This document shows, one piece after another, positions 8,253 through 16,908 of a DNA stretch of 64,000 nt. Every line of letters starts with the position of its first letter. Positions within the stretch are counted from its first letter, which is position 1. The position numbers and the translations under genes are program-made. The notes under the pieces are model-generated. The model was not told where the DNA came from. It did not search any database and was given only the letters and a program-made list of their open reading frames with translations. Source of the stretch: RPQJ01 sp963732375 (lineage in GTDB: Bacteria > Pseudomonadota > Gammaproteobacteria > Steroidobacterales > Steroidobacteraceae); assembly GCA_963732375.1 (NCBI GenBank), contig CAVSZE010000012.1, positions 434,001-498,000 of the forward strand, given 5' to 3'.

Positions 8253-8654
8253 TCAGTCTCCCTTGTCATTACCCTTGCCTTTGTCGTTGCCCTTGCCCTT
8301 GCCTTGGGCGTTACCATCCTGGTGATGCTGGCTCGGCACGTACTCATTCTCGTACCAGTCCTCGCGCACGAAATAGACCGGTCTACCGCACGCGCCATAC
8401 GCAGCGCAGTGCTTGCTCCAGTGTTTCTCATGCCCCGGTGGTACGTGCAGGTAGATCGGCTGCACATAGACTGCGTTCGGCGGACGCGCGACCCAGATCG
8501 GCTCGGCGTAGATCACGGCGGGGTGCGGAAAACTGCCGATGTTGATTTGCCCGTAAAATCCGGGCTGGCTGATCGCGATCGAGGCATTGACATCACCGGC
8601 GAACGCCGGGGCAGAGACAACCGTCGCGATGACTGCAAGTAACAGGCTTTTCAC
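8253..8654 (-). CDS. Secreted hypothetical protein with GKGND tail
   Basis: A 133-residue exported protein. The GTG at 8654 has AGGAG nine bases upstream and begins a clear signal peptide ending PAFA (about residues 18-21). The mature part is rich in Pro, Tyr and Trp, has a conserved-looking core VYVQPIYLHVPPGHEKHWS and a Cys pair (HCAAYGACG) that could form a disulfide, and ends in a low-complexity tail repeating GKGKGNDK. Similar short periplasmic proteins are common in betaproteobacteria; none has a known function. It ends three bases from the hydrolase start, so they are likely co-transcribed. Confidence 0.7.
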   Translation of the reverse strand: MKSLLLAVIATVVSAPAFAGDVNASIAISQPGFYGQINIGSFPHPAVIYAEPIWVARPPNAVYVQPIYLHVPPGHEKHWSKHCAAYGACGRPVYFVREDWYENEYVPSQHHQDGNAQGKGKGNDKGKGNDKGD

Positions 8655-8992
8655 GGGTACACACTCCTGATGGCTCACCGGAAGCCCAATTGGTCCGACG
8701 CCCGGACTTCCGTCTCCACCATATGGTACGCGGTGCTCCAGGCAGGTTCGCGAACTGGCTTTCAGACCGTGATCGGGTGTGCAGGTTTGGCTGGACTTTT
8801 CGCCCGCGCTGCCTGACTCAAGCCTGGAAGTCTCGCAGATACTCCCGGTGCGCTCGGCCACCGCGCACTGGCGCTTGCGACGGCTGCCGGGTCTCGCACT
8901 TGCGATCCCCTCCCGAAACACCCATTCACAAACTGAACTTGATTTTCTTCCCCGCACCCGCGATTTCGCGTTGTACGGTTGCAATGGAAATC
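8655..8992. other. Intergenic gap, no gene recognised
   Basis: The 338 bases between the secreted-protein gene and ygiD have several short overlapping frames on both strands, none with a binding site plus a plausible product. Promoters for the leftward secreted-protein gene should lie at the left end. I see no repeat, terminator or RNA. Confidence 0.5.
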
Positions 8993-9787
8993 CTATGACT
9001 GGCCGATCGCTACACTCATCATGCCGATCGATCCGAGTTCGATCCCGTCCGTAAGGAACGCGAGTCGGTCGTGAGGCCGCTGCAGCGCAACCACATAAAG
9101 CAGTGGCAGGTAGTGCTCGGGCGTAGGAATGCTTCTTGCGCCGTCCTCGCCGAGTGCGCTCATGTCGGTGAGCGACGCGTGATCATTTGCGAGCAGCCGC
9201 GATCGCACGTCCGAATTGAATCGCGTTGCCCACGGCCATGGCTCGGCCCCGTCATCCCGCCTGACCATCCCCAGGTTGTGGACCACATTGCCGCTGCCTA
9301 CGACCAGCACGCCCTCGTCGCGCAACGGCGCCAGCCGCCTGGCCAGCTGGTAGTGGGCCGCGAGCGGCTTCGTAGTGTCGATGGAAAGTTGCACGACCGG
9401 AATATCCGCCTTTGGGTACACGTGCTTGAGCACAGACCAGGTTCCGTGGTCGAGGCCCCACTCGGACCTGTCCTCGACGACGGCAGTGGGTGCCAGCAGG
9501 TCCTTGACGCGGGTCGCCAGCGAGGGATCGCCGGGCGCAGGGTACTCCACCTCGTATAGCGCCTTCGGGAACCCTCCAAAATCGTGAATCGTCTTCGGCT
9601 GCGACATGGCAGTGACCGCCGTGCCGTGAATGTACCAATGCGCCGACACGCAGAGAATGCCGCGGGGACGCGGGGCGCGCTCACCGAACCGGGCCCACGC
9701 CAACGTATGAGGATTTCTCGCCAGCGTATTCATCGGGCTGCCGTGTCCGAAGAACACGGCTGGCATGGATCGGTATTCCTGTGGCAT
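8993..9787 (-). CDS. ygiD: 4,5-DOPA-extradiol-dioxygenase family protein
   Basis: A 264-residue protein closely following the E. coli YgiD pattern: FFGHGSPMN at the start, SAHWY, TIHDFGGFP, GLDHGTW, QLSID, SGNVVHNL and TPEHYLPLLY. The His residues in GHGSP, SAHW, DHG and VVHN are the metal site of this class III extradiol dioxygenase fold. The family cleaves the ring of L-DOPA or related catechols in vitro; the true bacterial substrate is unsettled. ATG 9787 is chosen; a GTG at 9796 would add three residues. It lies about 100 bases downstream of the FMN reductase gene on the same strand. Confidence 0.88.
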   Translation of the reverse strand: MPQEYRSMPAVFFGHGSPMNTLARNPHTLAWARFGERAPRPRGILCVSAHWYIHGTAVTAMSQPKTIHDFGGFPKALYEVEYPAPGDPSLATRVKDLLAPTAVVEDRSEWGLDHGTWSVLKHVYPKADIPVVQLSIDTTKPLAAHYQLARRLAPLRDEGVLVVGSGNVVHNLGMVRRDDGAEPWPWATRFNSDVRSRLLANDHASLTDMSALGEDGARSIPTPEHYLPLLYVVALQRPHDRLAFLTDGIELGSIGMMSVAIGQS

Positions 9788-9894
9788 CGAGGTCACTACC
9801 TGCTGGTCAATGCTGGATATTTGAGTACTGCACCAATTTGGACGAGGCCAGCGACTCGCCGCGGCCGCGCGAGGCCGTTGCGCCGCCGTTCGCC

Positions 9895-10467
9895 CTACTC
9901 CACTTCTCTAACCCCTCGCTCCGACGTAAAAGCCACAAATCCGAGCGTGAACTTGCGTAACTGCTCGCGTATCGCCGGATCGGTGATTTCACCTTGTGCA
10001 TCGAAAACCTGAGAGGCGCGCGACACCATGAGTCGGCCACCACTCCAGAAGCGCACACCCAGCGTACGCAGCACCGTGAGCCAGGCGTCCTGCGACAGGA
10101 TCGTGCCGAATCCGCCCGGCGACGCGCCGATGATCGCAAACGGGCGTCCCCCGAAGACCTTTGGAACGTCGGCCGGCGGGCGCGACAGCCAGTCGATCCC
10201 GTTCTTGAAGACGCCCGGGATCCCATTGTTGTATTCGGGCGTGGCGAGAATCACGCCATCGCTCGACATGACCTTTGCCTTCAGTTCCACGACCGCCGAT
10301 GGCAGCCCCTCGCGCTGCTCGAGATCTGCGTCGTAGAGTGGAATGCCGTGCAGTGACGCAATCTCGAGCTGCACCTCATCGGCCGTGAGTTTTCGTGCGG
10401 CGCGCAGCAGCGCTGTATTGAAGGAGCCCGCCCGCAGGCTGCCGGAAATACCGAGAATTCGTGCCAT
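9895..10467 (-). CDS. NADPH-dependent FMN reductase family
   Basis: A 190-residue flavodoxin-like protein. The phosphate-binding loop GISGSLRAGSFN is at residues 6-17, and TPEYNNGIPG (about 76-85) is the isoalloxazine-binding signature of NAD(P)H-dependent FMN reductases and azoreductase/chromate reductases. It reduces flavin or quinones in the cytoplasm using NAD(P)H. The ATG at 10467 is clear. The catechol dioxygenase gene follows on the same strand; a shared role in handling quinone or catechol stress is only inference. Confidence 0.88.
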   Translation of the reverse strand: MARILGISGSLRAGSFNTALLRAARKLTADEVQLEIASLHGIPLYDADLEQREGLPSAVVELKAKVMSSDGVILATPEYNNGIPGVFKNGIDWLSRPPADVPKVFGGRPFAIIGASPGGFGTILSQDAWLTVLRTLGVRFWSGGRLMVSRASQVFDAQGEITDPAIREQLRKFTLGFVAFTSERGVREVE

Positions 10468-10557
10468 CTGTTACTGCCCCATTGGCAACGAGCATCGCGT
10501 GCTCGGAAAACGCAGTTCGATCCAGGCCTCGTCGCAATTGTCCGGCCGCAGTTCGGC

Positions 10558-10968
10558 TCAGGGCTCCGGCGTGCCGGTGTCTTCAACTCCGTGCGTTGAC
10601 TCCATTCTTGCGGATTTGGCCAGTGCCTGATATCTGGCCCGGAACGCGTCCAGTGTCTCTTCCTCGAGTTCTTCGAGATCGAGCAGAGCGTTGTGTGCAC
10701 CCTTGGTTGCGCGAATGAGCTCGTCGAGCTTCACCTGTATCGCCTCGGTATCCCGGTTCTGGGTGTTCTGGATCAGGAAGACCATCAGGAAAGTGATGAT
10801 CGTGGTGCCGGTGTTGATAACCAATTGCCAGGTGTCACTGAATCCGAATATCGGGCCACTGGCTATCCAGAGCATGATGATTCCCACCGCGATCGCGAAC
10901 ACTCTTGGCCGGCCGCAGAAGTGCGCGGTAGCCTTGGCAAATCGCGAGTACCAGGTGGCATTTCTCAT
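10558..10968 (-). CDS. Low affinity iron permease family protein
   Basis: A 136-residue protein with two membrane helices (about 24-40 and 50-66) and a conserved NTGTTIITFLMVFLIQNTQN segment followed by a charged helix starting DTEAIQVKLDELI; this is the signature of the Fet4-like low affinity iron permease family. Despite the name, the bacterial proteins have no proven iron transport role. ATG 10968 is taken as start because AAGAGG stands six bases before it; a TTG two codons upstream is also open. Confidence 0.85.
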   Translation of the reverse strand: MRNATWYSRFAKATAHFCGRPRVFAIAVGIIMLWIASGPIFGFSDTWQLVINTGTTIITFLMVFLIQNTQNRDTEAIQVKLDELIRATKGAHNALLDLEELEEETLDAFRARYQALAKSARMESTHGVEDTGTPEP

Positions 10969-11221
10969 ACGCAACCTCTTTGCTCAAATACAGCGGAGCC
11001 CTTTTCGTCGACCAGCATCTCTCTGCCAAATATGGTCCAATCAGACCGGCAATGGAACCCGTTGCTGGTACGCACTCGTCTCCGGCAATCGCGCCCCTTG
11101 AATTCCAGACTTGTCACTTCCGCTACGCCACTGTCGCGCGACAATCCGGATGAGACGCGCTATCAGCCAGATTGACGCGCAGACGCTGCCTCGCTTGCCC
11201 ACGAATGGTCGTCAATGCACG

Positions 11222-12367
11222 ATGAATAGCCGCCCTGCGAGCACTGCCGACACGCCCTCCCAATTTCGGGTCGCGAGATGGCTCGCTATGGTGCTTGTAG
11301 GTACCCTCGCCGCCTGTTCGAGCGCTCCGCCTCAAAAGCCGGCCGCGCCCGCTAGCAGCCTGACCCACGAGGTCTCACGCTGGGTTCCGGTCGCGTGGCA
11401 GGACCTGCCGAGCTGGGACGCAGACACCCCGCGCGCGGCATGGCCGGCCCTGCTGCTGAGCTGCCAACGCCCGACGCCGTCCTGGGCCACGCTGTGCGCC
11501 GAGGCGCAGCGCAGCGCGCCGCGCGACGACGCCGAAATGCGCGCATGGCTGATGCGCCATCTGCAGCCTTATCGGGTCGAATCGCTGCACGGTGGTGCGG
11601 GCGGTCTCATCACCGGGTATTACGAACCGATGTTCGACGCGCGGCGCGTGCCGGATGCGCAGTACCGCGTGGCGCTCTACGCACCGCCCGCCGATCTGGC
11701 CACGCGCCGGCCGTACTGGACGCGCCAGCAGCTGCAGACTCTGCCGCAGGCGCAGGCCTCCCTACACGGACGCGAGATCGCCTACGTCGCCAACCCGCTC
11801 GACGCGCTGGTGCTGCAGATCCAGGGGTCGGGTCGGTTGCGCATCGGGGAACCGGATGGGCGGGTCCTCATGGTTCGTCTCGCCTACGCCGGGCACAACG
11901 ATCAACCCTACCGCTCGGTCGGGCGCTGGCTGATCGACCAGGGCGAACTGAAAGAAGGTCAGGCGTCGTGGCCCGCGATCAAGGACTGGGCGCAGCGCAA
12001 CCCTGGCCGTATCGACGAGCTCCTGTGGGCCAACCCGCGTTACGTGTTCTTCCGCGAGGACCCACTGGTCGATCCCGCACTCGGTCCACGCGGCGCGCAG
12101 GGTGTGCCGCTCACGCCCACACGCTCGATCGCCGTGGATCCGAAGAGCGTGCCCTATGGGACGCCCGTCTGGATTGACGCGACCGAGCCCCTGTCGAATG
12201 CGCCGCTGCGTCGCCTGGTGCTGGCTCAGGACACTGGCAGCGCAATTGTCGGCGCAGTTCGCGCGGACTACTTCTGGGGCTGGGGCGACGCTGCCGCGGA
12301 GAAATCCGCCCGCATGCGCCAGCCATTGCACATGTGGGTGCTGTGGCCGCGGGATCCACGGAACTGA
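11222..12367 (+). CDS. mltA: Membrane-bound lytic transglycosylase A
   Basis: A 381-residue outer-membrane lipoprotein that cuts peptidoglycan glycan strands with formation of anhydromuramic ends. A signal helix ends in the lipobox LAAC (about residues 28-31). The MltA barrel shows TGYYEP, LQIQGSGRL and GRWL, and the C-terminal 3D domain carries RSIAVDPKSVPYGTPVWID and LAQDTGSAI, including the catalytic Asp. ATG 11222 is chosen because it places the signal peptide correctly; the frame is open upstream without one. A protease gene follows on the same strand after about 100 nt. Confidence 0.92.
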   Translation: MNSRPASTADTPSQFRVARWLAMVLVGTLAACSSAPPQKPAAPASSLTHEVSRWVPVAWQDLPSWDADTPRAAWPALLLSCQRPTPSWATLCAEAQRSAPRDDAEMRAWLMRHLQPYRVESLHGGAGGLITGYYEPMFDARRVPDAQYRVALYAPPADLATRRPYWTRQQLQTLPQAQASLHGREIAYVANPLDALVLQIQGSGRLRIGEPDGRVLMVRLAYAGHNDQPYRSVGRWLIDQGELKEGQASWPAIKDWAQRNPGRIDELLWANPRYVFFREDPLVDPALGPRGAQGVPLTPTRSIAVDPKSVPYGTPVWIDATEPLSNAPLRRLVLAQDTGSAIVGAVRADYFWGWGDAAAEKSARMRQPLHMWVLWPRDPRN

Positions 12368-12473
12368 CGCTGCTTTCGCGCCGCGTCCCGACTTCTCTTA
12401 CACTGCGCACCCGCGATGCCCTGGCGCCGTAGGTGCGCCGCTCCCCTGCTCCCGACCACTTCAAGGTCCCCAT

Positions 12474-13757
12474 ATGCGCCGACTCCTGCCCTGCGTCATG
12501 TTGTTTCTGGCCACTGCATCCAACGCCGCAAACGAGGGCGAGGAAGCTTTCAGGGCTGCTGTCGGCTGGACCGTCGAGGTCCATACTTCTGTTAGACAAC
12601 CGTTCGTAGAAGACGAACAGGGCTCCTGGATCGGCGCGGGCCTGCTGATTGACCCGTCACGTGGCTGGATACTCACCAATGCACACGTGGCTGGACACTC
12701 CTACGGCAAGGTATCGATCGCCTTCAAGGACGGCCGGGCGGTACCCGCGCGACGCATTTACGTCGACCCGTACCTGGACCTGGCCGTGCTGGCCTACGAC
12801 CCACGGAGCCTGCCGAACAAGCCGAGTCCGCCCACGCTCGACTGCGGCGCGATTCCCCCGATCGGCCACCCTGTCGGCGCCTTCGGTCACCCCTGGGGAT
12901 TTCGCTTCACCGGCACACGCGGCATTACGTCGGCCGTCACCACGCGCCTCGGCCCCAATATGTTGCAGACCGACGCGCCGATCAACGAAGGCAACTCCGG
13001 AGGCCCGCTGATCAGCCTCGAAACAGGCCAGGTAGTGGGCATCAATACGGCAAAGCTCAAGCACGAGTCAGTCGAGGGCCTGAGCTTTGCGGTACCCATT
13101 CCCTACGCCTGCACGATCATCGGCCTGCTTGAACGGGGCGAGGATCCATCACCGCCCGATGACCTCGTGGACTTCGCGATAGACGACAACGATGAGCAGG
13201 TGATGGTCGTTGCCCGCACCCGCCTTCCCGCCGGCACCCTCGACCTGCGCGTCGGCGACCGGGTCGTCGCCGTCGATTCGCCCGCTCGCGATGTGCCCAC
13301 CGAGACCGACCTGGTCGATGCCATGCGCGGCCGACTGAATGACGTAACCCTGCGTGTACTGCGCAACGGCCACGAGATGGACCTGCACGGGCGCTGGCCG
13401 CCTGCCGCGCACCTCACCGAGCGCACCGGCGCCTGGATATCCGGTGCGCTCTTCGGGGAGGCCGAGACACTGACCAGCGGCCTGATCGAAGGCGCACCCG
13501 CACTGATGGTCCACCACGTCAGCCCCGGCTCCGACGCCGAATCTTCCGGCCTGCAGGCCTATGACCTGCTCCTGACAGCCGACGGCGCGCCGGTGGATTC
13601 GGTCGCAGCTTTCCTGCAGCGGGCCCGCGACGACCGCGCCTCCGGTCGGCCGCTCCAACTCATGCTGCTCCGCCTCACATCGGAATCGCAGGATGTGCTG
13701 TTCACCCACCAGCTCCGCCTCCTGACGGTCGACGACCTGCAGCTCGTCGGTCCCTGA
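12474..13757 (+). CDS. Deg/HtrA-like S1C serine protease with PDZ
   Basis: A 427-residue exported trypsin-like protease. It has a signal peptide (residues 1-18), the catalytic triad His71 (TNAHVAG), Asp102 (YLDLAVL) and Ser175 (GNSGGP), and two C-terminal segments resembling PDZ domains (LRVGDRVVAVDS and LQAYDLLLTADG). It probably degrades or senses misfolded proteins in the periplasm. It differs from DegP by a short N terminus and a charged linker (about 215-245). ATG 12474 fits the signal peptide; the upstream open frame overlaps mltA and is rejected. Confidence 0.88.
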   Translation: MRRLLPCVMLFLATASNAANEGEEAFRAAVGWTVEVHTSVRQPFVEDEQGSWIGAGLLIDPSRGWILTNAHVAGHSYGKVSIAFKDGRAVPARRIYVDPYLDLAVLAYDPRSLPNKPSPPTLDCGAIPPIGHPVGAFGHPWGFRFTGTRGITSAVTTRLGPNMLQTDAPINEGNSGGPLISLETGQVVGINTAKLKHESVEGLSFAVPIPYACTIIGLLERGEDPSPPDDLVDFAIDDNDEQVMVVARTRLPAGTLDLRVGDRVVAVDSPARDVPTETDLVDAMRGRLNDVTLRVLRNGHEMDLHGRWPPAAHLTERTGAWISGALFGEAETLTSGLIEGAPALMVHHVSPGSDAESSGLQAYDLLLTADGAPVDSVAAFLQRARDDRASGRPLQLMLLRLTSESQDVLFTHQLRLLTVDDLQLVGP

Positions 13758-13773
13758 CTTGGCGGCCAAATCC

Positions 13774-13889
13774 CCAAAAAAACGCCCCCACGAGGGGGGC
13801 GAGGTATTGGGGGTCAAAGGAGACCTGGATCAAATCCAGTAGTGCACCCGGTCGGATGGTGGGGGCAACCATCGGCCAATCGGCTGTAC
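13774..13889 (-). ncRNA. Candidate structured small RNA
   Basis: A minus-strand transcript of about 115 nt is proposed. It would contain a hairpin GATGGT...ACCATC, a short perfect hairpin CTGGAT-TTG-ATCCAG, and end in a strong intrinsic terminator followed by seven U. No coding frame of note lies in it, and no minus-strand gene lies to its right that would need this terminator. A promoter-like pair lies just upstream. No known RNA family is recognised. The structure is seen; transcription is inferred. Confidence 0.35.
13776..13801 (-). terminator. Intrinsic terminator, minus strand
   Basis: Stem CGCCCCC (13783-13789) pairs with GGGGGCG (13795-13801) around an ACGAG loop, and the A-run 13776-13782 becomes a U-run on the minus strand. 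The orientation does not suit the plus-strand protease gene that ends at 13757. Confidence 0.75.
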
Positions 13890-13895
13890 TGCACC

Positions 13896-13923
13896 GTTAG
13901 ACGTCAGTCGGCCCGGAAATCAA
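13896..13923 (-). promoter_or_regulatory. Possible sigma-70 promoter of the small RNA
   Basis: On the minus strand TTGATT (13918-13923) and TCTAAC (13896-13901) are separated by 16 bases. Each matches the -35 or -10 consensus at four of six positions. A start near 13889 would give an RNA ending at the terminator at 13776-13801. Confidence 0.3.
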
Positions 13924-14014
13924 TCGCCAACCTGCCCGGGGCTCGGAAACGGGGTCGTCAGGTCTGCCTGCCCGTCGCCCTTGAGGCCCAACGCCAGCAC
14001 CGCCACCCGCCAAA

Positions 14015-14227
14015 ATGACCGAACTGGTCCTGGCCTCCCTGCTGACCTGTCCAAACTGCGGATTCGCCCGCGAAGAGACCATGCCGACGGATGCCTGCCA
14101 GTTCTTCTACGAATGCACCAACTGCAAGACAGTGCTTCGTCCCAAACCCGGCGATTGCTGTGTGTTCTGCTCCTACGGCTCGGTCAAGTGCCCGCCGATC
14201 CAGGAGCAGCGAGGCTGCTGTCTGTAA
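14015..14227 (+). CDS. GDCCxxCSYGS cysteine-rich small protein
   Basis: A 70-residue protein with ten cysteines arranged as TCPNCG, YECTNC, GDCCVFCSYGS and KCPPIQ. This pattern defines a small family of probable zinc-ribbon proteins seen in many proteobacteria, often beside metal or mercury resistance genes; no function is proven. It has no signal peptide or membrane segment. There are no metal resistance genes beside it here. A decayed copy lies at 5173-5295, so the gene has been duplicated in this chromosome. Confidence 0.8.
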   Translation: MTELVLASLLTCPNCGFAREETMPTDACQFFYECTNCKTVLRPKPGDCCVFCSYGSVKCPPIQEQRGCCL

Positions 14228-14379
14228 GCACGCGCCGATTGTATGCAGGCGATTCCTCGTTCACGATTCGACCCATATGTGCGAACTCTCTGCCATGTCG
14301 AGCAGCAGCCCGACTGACGTCCGCTTCTCGCTGAACAAGTCCTCGCGCCACAGCTGGCGACAAACAGCGGGGGAAGCCT

Positions 14380-14799
14380 ATGACCGATAAGTCGCAACAC
14401 GATACTCGCTGGCGACTCGTGCGCGATGTCGTGGTGTTCCAGATCAAGCTGGGAATGGAGGCGGTGCTGGACATCATGCTCATTCCTGTGTCGCTTGCGG
14501 CTGCTGCCCTGGATCTGCTGCTGGGGAACTGGCGACGACCACGATGGTTCCACGCCGTGCTTCGATTCGGCGAGCGCTGCGAGCACCTGATCAACCTGTG
14601 GGGCATCGCGACGCCCGGCGTCGGCACACCTCAATCTGAGGTCGATGCGGTCATGCTCAGCATCGAGAACCTGATCCGTAATCCGAGGACTGGACCTGAC
14701 AAGGTGCGTGAGCTCAGACGCTGGGCCGCGACGAAACTTGCGCCAAGCGATGACGGCAATCTGCGACCCACTGACCGTCGTAACGATCCCCCGAGCTGA
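14380..14799 (+). CDS. Hypothetical protein with one membrane region
   Basis: A 139-residue protein starting at an ATG preceded by GGGGGAAG. A long hydrophobic stretch lies at about residues 28-49 (AVLDIMLIPVSLAAAALDLLL), followed by WRRPRWFHAVLRFGERCE and a polar, helical C terminus. I recognise no family, although the arrangement resembles small inner-membrane proteins with a cytoplasmic tail. It stands alone between the cysteine-rich gene and a convergent membrane protein gene. Confidence 0.6.
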   Translation: MTDKSQHDTRWRLVRDVVVFQIKLGMEAVLDIMLIPVSLAAAALDLLLGNWRRPRWFHAVLRFGERCEHLINLWGIATPGVGTPQSEVDAVMLSIENLIRNPRTGPDKVRELRRWAATKLAPSDDGNLRPTDRRNDPPS

Positions 14800-14849
14800 G
14801 CATTGAAACCATGGGCTGAACGGCAACACTTGGCTGGTCCGGATCCGAA

Positions 14850-15503
14850 TCAGTACGTCCATCCCATCAGTCCGAGACCGATGACGTTCAGGCCCGCCGC
14901 AACGGTGAATAATGTCACCGGTACCATCACCTTGGCCTTGAGCGTCGGACGCTCGATCGCGTATTTCGCAGCGACGTAGAACCACAGGTACCCGAACACG
15001 AAGATCGGCAGCACCTCGACGAGCCCACGGTTCCACCAGCGGAAATCCCAGACCAACAGCCCGCCTTTGTTGAGTCCGAGTTCGACCAGCACCGAGACGG
15101 CCGAATAGAACAACGCCCAGAACCACCGGTTCGGTAGTCCCCACACCGTCGCGGCCGGGTCCGCATCGACTGACTTGTAATAGACGATGCCTACGACGGC
15201 GAACATGAACATGATTTCGACATTCCAGCCAACCAGCGTGCGCAATGCCGTCGGTCCCGGCGCCAGCCACAGCGCGCTGTAGCCGGAAATCGCAAATATC
15301 CATCCGTTGACCGACTCGTTGACGAAATCCGCACCGAGTACCGTCACTCCGGCGATCACTGCGTCCCAGTTACCGCTCTGCCGCGCGTCGCGAATCTCCA
15401 CCATGTAGACGTAGAACAACAGCACCAGCAGTGGCACCGCATACCATTGAAGCGTGGTGACGTCCCTCAGGCCAACCAGTGCCTGGCGCGCCGATTCGGT
15501 CAT
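14850..15503 (-). CDS. Hypothetical multi-pass membrane protein
   Basis: A 217-residue integral membrane protein with about six helices, rich in Trp and Tyr in its loops (for example RWFWALFYSAV, WDFRWWNRG, GYLWFYVAAKYA). The pattern is conserved-looking, with acidic residues inside membrane segments (FVNESVNGW, GWNVEIMFMF), but I cannot name the family. The ATG at 15503 is preceded by AAGGAGACC, a good binding site. It converges with the plus-strand gene ending at 14799. Confidence 0.7.
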   Translation of the reverse strand: MTESARQALVGLRDVTTLQWYAVPLLVLLFYVYMVEIRDARQSGNWDAVIAGVTVLGADFVNESVNGWIFAISGYSALWLAPGPTALRTLVGWNVEIMFMFAVVGIVYYKSVDADPAATVWGLPNRWFWALFYSAVSVLVELGLNKGGLLVWDFRWWNRGLVEVLPIFVFGYLWFYVAAKYAIERPTLKAKVMVPVTLFTVAAGLNVIGLGLMGWTY

Positions 15504-15733
15504 GACCGGTCTCCTTGCGTCCCATTCCGGGATGATCAGCGCCCATGCTCAGCCTCGGTCGAGGTCTCTCCCATCCGTACAGTTCGCAGTGCCTGCCAAT
15601 GAATCAGTGGAGGCTGCCAAATGACCAGGTGGCGCGCTGTCAACGCCAGAGACGATCGAACGTTATATTCGACGGAACCCGACGACCTCCGCCGGACCGA
15701 CGTCAGCCTTAGCCAGCACTCAAAGGTGAACCC

Positions 15734-16231
15734 ATGACTCGACTTCAAACCATGCTTTCAGTCATCTGCCTTGCCACGCTCGGCGGAGCCGCCGTTGCTT
15801 CAGCCGCAGCGCAACCCGCCACTCCGAATGCCCCGCCGATGCGACAAGGCTGGCATGACGGCGGGGGCGGTCCTGGCGGCGGCATGCACCGAACCCTCGA
15901 CCAGCTCGACCTGACGGCAGAGCAGTCGGCACAGGTCCAGGCAATCTTTGACGAGGCAAGACCGCAGATGCATGCCGTGCGCCAGAGTGAGCGTGCGAGC
16001 CGCGAGCAGCTCGAAACCACGCCACCCACCGACCCCGGTTATGCCGGGCTGGTCGCTACCGCAAAGGCGAACGCCGCCGAGAAGATCCAGCTCATGAGCG
16101 ACCTGTGGGTACAGGTGTACGGGAAGCTAACTCCGGACCAGCGCACCCGCATCCCCGGAATCGTCGCGGCCCAGCGGGCCGACCGGGACTCGCGTGGACC
16201 GGGTCGCGGCCAGCCTCCGTCCAATCCGTAA
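15734..16231 (+). CDS. Spy/CpxP-like LTXXQ periplasmic protein
   Basis: A 165-residue exported protein: signal peptide to about residue 26, a Gly/His-rich spacer (HDGGGGPGGGMH), then a helical domain with the two LTXXQ motifs LTAEQ (about 56-60) and LTPDQ (about 133-137). Proteins of this family are ATP-independent periplasmic chaperones or envelope-stress sensors, often linked to metals. The His/Gly spacer might bind metal, which is inference. ATG 15734 follows AAGGTGA. The MarR gene follows after 140 nt. Confidence 0.8.
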   Translation: MTRLQTMLSVICLATLGGAAVASAAAQPATPNAPPMRQGWHDGGGGPGGGMHRTLDQLDLTAEQSAQVQAIFDEARPQMHAVRQSERASREQLETTPPTDPGYAGLVATAKANAAEKIQLMSDLWVQVYGKLTPDQRTRIPGIVAAQRADRDSRGPGRGQPPSNP

Positions 16232-16343
16232 AAGGACCCGCATCGCCGTCCGGTTCCCCGCCCCTGCTCCGTCATCCGCGACACGACCTGGGGGTCCGCC
16301 GCTGCGGGCCCCCAGCTGGACTGTCGTCTGCTTGATTGCATGG

Positions 16344-16361
16344 TACTTGCATACGCAAGTA
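16344..16361. promoter_or_regulatory. Probable MarR operator
   Basis: The palindrome TACTTGC-ATAC-GCAAGTA, with seven-base arms, lies 12 bases before the MarR gene, at the spacing expected for autoregulation. The start codon lies so close that the promoter and operator must overlap. Binding by this protein is inferred from position. Confidence 0.55.
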
Positions 16362-16372
16362 TTTAGCCTACA

Positions 16373-16831
16373 ATGAGCGGCATGAAGAACCCGACCTTGA
16401 ATGCTGTCCTGCGCCTGATCCGCGCCCAGTCACACCTGCAGAACCGCTTTGCTGCCGAGCTCGGCGGGGTGCACGGCCTCTCCGTGAACGAACTCATGGT
16501 GCTGATGCAACTCGACCAGGCAGCGGGCGGGCGCCTGCGCCGCGTCGACCTGGCCGAACGCCTCGATCTCAGCCAGTCGAGTGTGACCCGCATGGTGGCT
16601 CCAATGGAAAAGCTCGGCTGGGTCAGCCGCGCCGATGATCCGCGCGACGCGCGGGTAGGCTACGTAGTGCTCACGCCCGCCGGCCGCCACCTCGCCCGGG
16701 ACGGCGCGAAAACGCTCGCTGCACAGTCCGCGTCTTTCTTCGGAGACCACTGGACGGAAAAGGAGCTGGAGACGCTTGCACGACTCCTCGGGCGCTTGAC
16801 CGCCAACCTCCCTGGCCAGTTGGCCGCCTGA
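16373..16831 (+). CDS. MarR family transcriptional regulator
   Basis: A 152-residue winged-helix dimer protein. The recognition region runs RRVDLAERLDLSQSSVTRMV (about 56-75), followed by the wing DDPRDARVGYVVLTPAG with the conserved Asp and Arg residues of MarR proteins. Such regulators usually repress neighbouring efflux, stress or catabolic genes and release DNA on binding small phenolic ligands. The ATG at 16373 has no clear binding site; the ATG at 16382 is an alternative. A palindrome lies directly upstream, so it probably controls its own gene. The regulated target is not evident: the upstream gene is an Spy-like protein. Confidence 0.88.
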   Translation: MSGMKNPTLNAVLRLIRAQSHLQNRFAAELGGVHGLSVNELMVLMQLDQAAGGRLRRVDLAERLDLSQSSVTRMVAPMEKLGWVSRADDPRDARVGYVVLTPAGRHLARDGAKTLAAQSASFFGDHWTEKELETLARLLGRLTANLPGQLAA

Positions 16832-16908
16832 CCCGCAGCCGCTCACGTCGCGGGGACCAGACGGACGTCCAACGACTCCCCGCCTGGAGGAATCGCGCCG
16901 CAGCCGGG

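Noticed and set aside
13758..13801. Terminator of the Deg-like protease
   Set aside because: The poly-A lies before the stem on the plus strand, so the U-run belongs to a minus-strand transcript, not to the plus-strand protease.
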